A stretch of 64,000 nucleotides of DNA, from NCBI GenBank assembly GCA_022702545.1, contig JAHRBC010000001.1, forward strand, positions 7,440,001-7,504,000, in the 5' to 3' direction. Positions within the stretch are counted from its first letter, which is position 1. Each line of letters opens with the position of its first letter. The notes under the pieces are model-generated. The model made no database searches, was not told the origin of the DNA, and saw only the letters and a list, made by a program, of their open reading frames with translations. Both the position numbers and the translations under genes were made by a program. The DNA comes from Phycomyces nitens (Eukaryota; Mucoromycota; Mucoromycetes; Mucorales; Phycomycetaceae). Positions 58,386 through 64,000 of the stretch are shown here, piece by piece.

Positions 58386-58739
58386 CTACTCGACTCTCAT
58401 AACATTGTCTCCAACCTTGACCATCTTTTCCCTGACCTGGCCCCTCATCTTCTGCTTTGCCTTCATTTCTGCTGCCAGTTCCTTGGCCCGATCTGAAGGA
58501 GACATATTCTTTTGCCACACTCCACGATCAAACTGGTTGACCTCTGAACTTGTCATGAATGCATTTGGATCAGCCATTGGGCGGTTGGCAGAAGGACGAC
58601 GCTCACGGCCTGTGCTTGTGGTGGAGCTATAGGATGCACGGTGTAGTTCTTGCTGATATCTTTGGGCCTCTAGGGCAGCCTGTTCACGCTGAACCTCTCG
58701 AGCAAGTTTATCTCTCTGAGCTGCAGTAATAGAATCCAT
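58386..58739 (-). CDS. Small helical conserved-looking protein
   Basis: Intronless, 117 residues, ATG at 58739. It is charged and probably mostly alpha-helical (AAQRDKLAREVQREQAALEA near the start, ELAAEMKAKQKMRGQVREKM near the end), with a Ser/Thr-rich middle. It has no signal peptide and no membrane segment. I do not recognise a family. Coding status is supported by its length, a clean ATG, and codon composition like its neighbours. It is convergent with the Ssh4-like gene. Confidence 0.7.
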   Translation of the reverse strand: MDSITAAQRDKLAREVQREQAALEAQRYQQELHRASYSSTTSTGRERRPSANRPMADPNAFMTSSEVNQFDRGVWQKNMSPSDRAKELAAEMKAKQKMRGQVREKMVKVGDNVMRVE

Positions 58740-59264
58740 ACTTTTAAGAATAAGGACGGGCTGGTGAGTGGTGGTTAATAGGCCATTAAATACTCTTTCT
58801 TTCTTCTTTTTTTTTCTGCATAAACATCACCAAACTGAAACCATGGCAATCAGGCTATTCTCAATGTGAATTGATTTCATCACTTTGGAATCATACCGAG
58901 TTTTCATAGTCCTCTGCATTGACACAAAGCATAATTGCAGGCCTTTTGGTACTAGAATCATATACACTGCTTACAAGGCCAAACCCCCCAGTAATTGGCT
59001 TGGATATCAAAAATAAGGGTTCATTAGTAGACCATTGCAATATGTGTAAGATTGCCAACAAAACAGTTGATTCCTGTAAGAAAAGAGTGCTTTCTAGCCA
59101 CCTTTATAACTCAAGAGACTGTCATTGGAAGACTAGATATGAAACTCGCAAGATGAATGGTCCTTGATGACCACGCTAAAAATGTATCATATATATATAT
59201 ATATGTATGTATATACTTTATTGACTTTATTTTTTTTTGGCTATTATCAATTTCTATAAAAATA
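58740..59264. other. Intergenic DNA
   Basis: No gene supported. An 82-codon plus-strand frame at 58919-59167 has no domain. Confidence 0.5.
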
Positions 59265-60386
59265 TTAGAAATGAACAGATCTATTGCGTCTCTTTATGTG
59301 TCTTTGCATTGCTTGGCGGCGGTAGGGTCGTTCTAAAAGAGTTGGCCCTCTTAAACCCATACTGCGAAGGCATCTCTCGATATAATTGGGACTCAACTTC
59401 TGCCCGGTAATTACACTCATCTGCTTGGCCAATTGTCTATATGTATTCTTTCGAGGCTCACGAACTTCGATTCGCTTCAATTGGCGCAACTCACGATCGG
59501 TCAGCTTGTATTCTTTACGTCGATTCTTGTTCTTTCTGACCAAACGACGATGTGGGTTAAGAATATAACCACGCTTGTGGAACTTGCGGAGAACCCTATA
59601 AAATGTCCGTAGATCGATGTTGGATTCCCGAACAATTTGACGAGCTGGAATCCCGCGTTCTTCATACTGCTTCATCATATGAATCTGCTTCTTGAAAGAG
59701 AGCTTGGGCTGATTTAATGATGGTTTTAGTGTTATTGATTGGGGTGGTGTTGGTTGTGCAGGCCGAGAATCGGTTGGTGTGTCAAGGCGGATGTTGGGCG
59801 TGAAATTAAAATGGGGCAAGGGCGAGGAGGATTTGGATGATGGAGACACAGATGGTTTTAGACCTGTCGCAGTGGAATCTGGTTTCGACCGAGGGTTGAG
59901 ATCAATTGACGAAGAGTAATCGTTTGTCCAATCCACTACTTCGTTAGTAGGCTGTGGAGCAGAGGATGTATCATTGGCATCCAAATTGGTGGACTCGGCA
60001 ATGCGGTCTACTAGGCTACGGTCTGTCATTGAGAATACTCCAGTGAGACCCATGCTGTCATATACGCCAGCCTGGATCTTTGGAGACTGGTCAATAGTAT
60101 CATTAGGCACCTCTTGTCTTGTCTCAAGGGGTTCAGAATGATGTTCTGGTTTTGGTTCTGTGACTATAGGCTCAGTAAAATGGAGGTTTGGCAGTGGTTG
60201 GGTGTGGTGATTAGAAGAATAAGAATTTGCAAAAGATAAAGACGGGTTGGTGCCCATGGTTGCCGAGGGGTTTGACTCAAACTGGGTGTGGGTGCCCTCA
60301 GAAAAGGTTGTTGGGTTGGAACCATGATCTGTCTGAAGCATGGTGGGTTTTTCGGATGATATTGGCATATAAGGTGGGTCAATCAT
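59265..60386 (-). CDS. Tc1-transposase-type DNA-binding domain protein
   Basis: Intronless, 373 residues from the ATG at 60386. The first 230 or so residues are Ser/Pro/Thr-rich and probably disordered. The last 140 hold a two-part helix-turn-helix domain like the N-terminal DNA-binding region of Tc1/mariner transposases. The first subdomain reads MKQYEERGIPARQIVRESNI and TFYRVLRKFHKRG, then a basic linker, then KLTDRELRQLKRI, TYRQLAKQMS and IERCLRSMGLRG. No DDE catalytic domain follows: the protein stops within 25 residues. It is most simply a domesticated transposase DNA-binding domain, probably a nuclear regulator. The frame is intact. Confidence 0.78.
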   Translation of the reverse strand: MIDPPYMPISSEKPTMLQTDHGSNPTTFSEGTHTQFESNPSATMGTNPSLSFANSYSSNHHTQPLPNLHFTEPIVTEPKPEHHSEPLETRQEVPNDTIDQSPKIQAGVYDSMGLTGVFSMTDRSLVDRIAESTNLDANDTSSAPQPTNEVVDWTNDYSSSIDLNPRSKPDSTATGLKPSVSPSSKSSSPLPHFNFTPNIRLDTPTDSRPAQPTPPQSITLKPSLNQPKLSFKKQIHMMKQYEERGIPARQIVRESNIDLRTFYRVLRKFHKRGYILNPHRRLVRKNKNRRKEYKLTDRELRQLKRIEVREPRKNTYRQLAKQMSVITGQKLSPNYIERCLRSMGLRGPTLLERPYRRQAMQRHIKRRNRSVHF

Positions 60387-60847
60387 GTTGAACAAAGAAT
60401 GAAAGGATAGGGAATGTTGTATGATTGAATTTATTAAGAATATTAAAACAAGGGAAACATTCGCTTGATAAATAAACAAAAAAAAAAGACCCTTGGATAT
60501 GAGATATTCCTGGTATTCATTAGCTTTCATATTATTATTATTACTTTTAAAGTTTCTTATTCTCGGAGAGTCAGAAGAATATCGTGGGAGAGCTGCTACT
60601 GGATCGAATTTACGCTTTTTCTCTCTCTCGACAATCATAGTGACGCATTTGAATAGCGGGTGTTCGATCAGAGAAAAAGGCAAAAGACACCAAAATAAAT
60701 GCCCTCACAATAAGTGGTTTTGTAGATATCTTGACTAAATAATTCTTACACAAGGTGCGTCAAGATGATTTATATGATTACTAAAAGAAAATTATATATA
60801 TATATAATCACAAAAGGCGGCCTGGTATGATTTTGATAATAATAAGG
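60387..60847. other. Intergenic DNA
   Basis: AT-rich. A frame in line with the gene at 59,265-60,386 continues upstream to about 60,683 without a better start, so it is treated as non-coding. A TA run lies at 60794-60806. Confidence 0.5.
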
Positions 60848-62689
60848 CTAGATGCCACCATAAAACAGAGATCCGTCAATATTACACACAGACACAGATT
60901 TACACCGCAATCTAATATATCCTCGCAAAAGATCGTCCTTCCAAGAAGATTTCTCCACCAATCCAAAGCAGTTTTGTGTGGTGTCTTGACCAGCCATCTC
61001 TTGAGAGGCACCGGAAGAGGAGGAAAAATAGGACTCGGCCTCTCTAACGTCTTGTTCTCCGAGCATCCAGACCGATCGCTCGACTCTCGAGTGCCTTGTA
61101 GCCCTGCAATGATGAAACCAGGATGTGCTTGCCATATTTGTTTGGCTAGTTTCCTTGGTGCTTAAATCAATGGAATTAACGCCTGGCTCTGTTTGTTCAA
61201 TCACCAGGAGCTGGATGTTGTGTAGATCAGTGTACATTAGGCCGTGTTTATCATTAAACTGGGGCAATAGTCTAATACGCAAGAAACTCAGCCTTTTTAG
61301 ATGTGTAAAAGGCATGTCCAGGCAGATACCCATGGATCCTGGTAAAAAGATGTCTTGCATGCGCATATTCTTCAATCTTAAATCATTAAGACCTCTGCAG
61401 CGAACTGACAGGTGTCTAAATACTGTCGAATGGGTCTCCATTGAAATGAGCTTTAAGTCTTCTAGTCCATGACGGGATGTATTATCTGCTGCACTCGGAC
61501 TGAGACTAATGCTTCCTCCTTCTAGATAGAGTATTTTCATGGCCGGGCAATTGTTCAATAAGATGTCCACTTCAATCCAGCCAGACAGCAGGTTGACATG
61601 TAGATCAACTAGAGCTGGAAGCGCACCAAAGCATATCCTTGTCTTGGTGGGAGCTACTAAACTTTCTGGAAATCGAAACCAGATGGATTTGAGGGTAGCA
61701 GCCCAAGTTGTTTGGCACCTGGAAGAGAGTGCTTGGACCTGTTGAGATGTAACCTTTCTTCCGTTCAAGAGGTATTTAAATTGGCCAATGGTCCGGGGGA
61801 ACTTGGCAAGCATATTCCAAAACAAAGGGTCTGGGGCTGATGAACCCGATATCTCTTCAAAAACAACCTTTTTTAGATTGGGAAATAGGCATGGACGGTC
61901 CGAGAGGATATCAAGAGCCTTGCGCGTCTCATCTTCTGCCAACATGGTATGATACTTGATTCTCCAGTTGAGAGAATTCATATTTGGGTATTTGGCTGAA
62001 AAGTAACATAGCCATGTAATATCCATCTTACGAATGACAAATGTAGTCCTTGTCAGATTGCGTGCCGAAGAAACTTGCTTGATGTAATCAATGGTCTCCA
62101 TGGGGATAGGCACCAGTTTGACGCCCATCGATAAACACTTTAGACGAGGTAGGAAGGAATGGATCCTCTCAATGTCCTGCAGTGTATAAAGCGATCTTTC
62201 ATCCCACCCGTCGTCTTCAAAGTCCAGTCGTTTGAGATTTGGCAAATTGGGTATGATGTCCAGGATTCGCTTGTCTTTTCCAGCCTTTATGAATGGTATG
62301 TGTATGCATAGGCATGTCAGTGATTTCCAAAGGCTCCATTGTGTAGTATTCCCAAAGTTGGTTCTATTCAAACTTCCACAGGGAATATTGAGATATCTTA
62401 GGTTTGTAAACTGTTGTTGAAAAATAAAAAGTTCATTGTCCTTTACACATGCTGAATTCCCAAGGAGTAATTTCCAAACAAGATGGCCATTGGTTCGGTA
62501 GATGTTTTGACTGATTGGTGATTTGCAAATCTCATTGATCCTGTGTGTAGTTTTGACTTCTATTGTGTTCCACAGAGACTCTTGGAATGGGCGACACCAA
62601 GTTTTACAGACAAATGAGCATTGCAATTTGTCAGTTTGAGAAGTGAAGCTTGCAATCTTGACAAGAATCTCACAAGGTAATTCAATCAT
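60848..62689 (-). CDS. F-box/LRR protein 4
   Basis: Intronless, 613 residues. The ATG at 62689 (MIELPCEILVKIA) is chosen because it starts directly before the F-box, as in the three paralogues; an upstream in-frame extension of 29 codons is possible. The F-box motif is LPCEILVKIASFTSQTD, FVCKTWCRPFQESLW. Leucine-rich segments include LPNLKRLDFED and CRGLNDLRLKNMRMQ. The family C-terminal module is kept: ESYFSSS, then WKDDLLRGYIRLRCKSVS. It is presumed to be an SCF substrate receptor; substrate unknown. Confidence 0.9.
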   Translation of the reverse strand: MIELPCEILVKIASFTSQTDKLQCSFVCKTWCRPFQESLWNTIEVKTTHRINEICKSPISQNIYRTNGHLVWKLLLGNSACVKDNELFIFQQQFTNLRYLNIPCGSLNRTNFGNTTQWSLWKSLTCLCIHIPFIKAGKDKRILDIIPNLPNLKRLDFEDDGWDERSLYTLQDIERIHSFLPRLKCLSMGVKLVPIPMETIDYIKQVSSARNLTRTTFVIRKMDITWLCYFSAKYPNMNSLNWRIKYHTMLAEDETRKALDILSDRPCLFPNLKKVVFEEISGSSAPDPLFWNMLAKFPRTIGQFKYLLNGRKVTSQQVQALSSRCQTTWAATLKSIWFRFPESLVAPTKTRICFGALPALVDLHVNLLSGWIEVDILLNNCPAMKILYLEGGSISLSPSAADNTSRHGLEDLKLISMETHSTVFRHLSVRCRGLNDLRLKNMRMQDIFLPGSMGICLDMPFTHLKRLSFLRIRLLPQFNDKHGLMYTDLHNIQLLVIEQTEPGVNSIDLSTKETSQTNMASTSWFHHCRATRHSRVERSVWMLGEQDVREAESYFSSSSGASQEMAGQDTTQNCFGLVEKSSWKDDLLRGYIRLRCKSVSVCNIDGSLFYGGI

Positions 62690-63773
62690 GATGATGATGA
62701 AGGAATGAAAGTACGTAACGACGCGTAACTTTGGGTTAGTTGTTTTGAAATATGCATCATTACACACATTCACCAATCTTTATGGGTTTGTCCCCTTTCA
62801 GATGTGTACACTTTACACATTTAGGAACACCTTTGACATCAATCAAAGGTGTGTTTGAGGACTTGGCACTCACCCATTTAAAGAGGATCTCAATCTCAAT
62901 AAAAGATGTTGTATAGCTGTATGCCTAGATTAATTCCTTGGATTACTTGCGATGTGTCTACAAAAAAACACACAAGTCGTCATTGAGTCTCTCGATCTTA
63001 CGCTTTTTTCAAGACCAAATTAATGCCCGCCTGTCTCGGACTATCAAAAAATGATATGTCTGTAAAGCATTTCAGTAACACATGGACGTAATAACCACCA
63101 ATTTTGACTTTTATCAACCACAAGACCTGTCGAGGTCTATTGGTCAATTGAATTGATTATTATGTGATCATTATACAATATTTAAGAAAGACACACTATA
63201 GTTCAATTCATCTGGCCATTGTCTCATTTTGAGCTTGGTATTTGTGTACTAGGGAACAAATCAATTTTTTTTAAATAAAAAAAAAGACTGGCGTATGACT
63301 GTTATATAAAAGAGTCACGATGTCAATTCTTAAAGTTGTTTGCAATTAATTAGACACTAGTGTTTATTTGATTCAATGTATTGTAGTTCAAGAACATAAT
63401 GAATGATCCTTGTGTATATACACAGCTATACATACATATAATTGTATTTAGAATTGGGTCTTGAAAATACCAAAAAAAGGTCGTCGAATTAATATATATA
63501 GACCTTCTAACCCACCATATGTTTGTACCTGCTCAGTGCACGCAACAGGATTGTGTAGAAGCACCGAATCTTTGGTATCTAGTCATAAAATACACATGGA
63601 TTCCCCCCCTTTCTTTCGTTTCTCAGACACACACACACACATATGTATAAAATCAAAGGTCAAACAGAAAAGAAATGTGACGGATATAAACGTCACGCGC
63701 TAAATTCATTTGTCACAGTTTTTTTTTCCTCACTTTCTTTTTGCTTGTTTAACCTTATTCCCACATTCTCACC
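62690..63773. other. Intergenic DNA and promoter of the last gene
   Basis: No gene seen. An imperfect inverted pair CACCTTTGA/TCAAAGGTG lies at 62829-62851. The last 60 nt before the next ATG are CT-rich, like the leaders of strongly expressed fungal genes. Confidence 0.5.
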
Positions 63774-64000
63774 ATGGCCAAGGACACCACCATGGAGGCA
63801 ACTACCATTGAAGCACTGAAGAACGTTGCTTTGAAGGACACTGTGCCTGCTCAGGATAAAGAGACCGTCAAGGTTGAATCAGGCAAGTCATTTTTGCCTG
63901 TTGTACCTTTTTTTTCTTCTTCTTCTTTCAATTACTCATTTATACATTCATCAACAATAAAAATAGTTCCCAGTGCCGAAAATGGCGCCGAGGATTGTGA
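63774..64000 (+). CDS. 5' end of an unidentified gene (runs off the window)
   Basis: The ATG at 63774 has a strong context (ACCATGG). The first exon encodes MAKDTTMEATTIEALKNVAL and continues to about 63882. A likely intron 63883-63966 has a GC donor (TCAG|GCAAGT) and a TAG acceptor, after which the frame continues (PSAENGAEDC). That stretch is 84 nt, a multiple of three with no stop, so unspliced reading is also possible. Too little is present to name the family. Confidence 0.6.
   Translation, partial: MAKDTTMEATTIEALKNVALKDTVPAQDKETVKVESGKSFLPVVPFFSSSSFNYSFIHSSTIKIVPSAENGAEDC

Overview
The window looks like nuclear DNA of a filamentous Mucoromycota (zygomycete, probably Mucorales) fungus. 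Intergenic DNA is very AT-rich, genes are split by 45-90 nt introns, and promoters often carry TATAAAA 50-80 nt before the ATG. The gene set fits: a rhizopuspepsin-type aspartic protease, a carotenoid oxygenase, expanded F-box/LRR proteins, C2H2 zinc-finger factors and relics of a Fanzor-like gene. No species is assigned.

Layout. 1-8.7 kb is gene-poor and is dominated by a large inverted repeat (arms about 1.5 kb, spacer about 1.05 kb). Each arm carries a tRNA-derived SINE and a second, 5'-truncated SINE tail. 8.7-12.5 kb holds a DUF1772 membrane-protein gene and the secreted aspartic protease. 13.7-18.2 kb is a graveyard: a decayed unknown gene and a Fanzor (TnpB-like RNA-guided nuclease family) relic. 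20.8-24.9 kb carries two tandem F-box/LRR genes. 26.7-28.4 kb holds a LINE reverse-transcriptase relic and a broken copy of the DUF1772 gene. 28.5-31.6 kb is a head-to-head pair: a USP36/Ubp10-like protein lacking its catalytic Cys and His, and a small acidic protein. 32.9-43.2 kb has three C2H2 zinc-finger genes in long AT-rich spacers. 44-46 kb is a third F-box/LRR gene.

From 47.5 kb the window becomes gene-dense: GNAT acetyltransferase, carotenoid oxygenase, PMP3 proteolipid, a CANIN-like (SMC5/6-associated) gene with apparent lesions, Rab32-type GTPase, BCS1 mitochondrial AAA chaperone, an Ssh4/Ear1-type Rsp5 adaptor, a small helical protein, a protein ending in a Tc1-transposase-type DNA-binding domain, a fourth F-box/LRR gene, and the 5' end of one more gene.

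Recurring themes: (i) ubiquitin biology (four F-box paralogues, an apparently dead deubiquitinase, a Rsp5 adaptor); (ii) two intact reading frames whose catalytic residues are missing (USP and carotenoid oxygenase); (iii) four introns with GC-AG boundaries; (iv) several layers of transposon remains. Exon structures were worked out by hand from splice signals and reading frame. Where I give a full exon list, the summed length is a multiple of three, except where stated.
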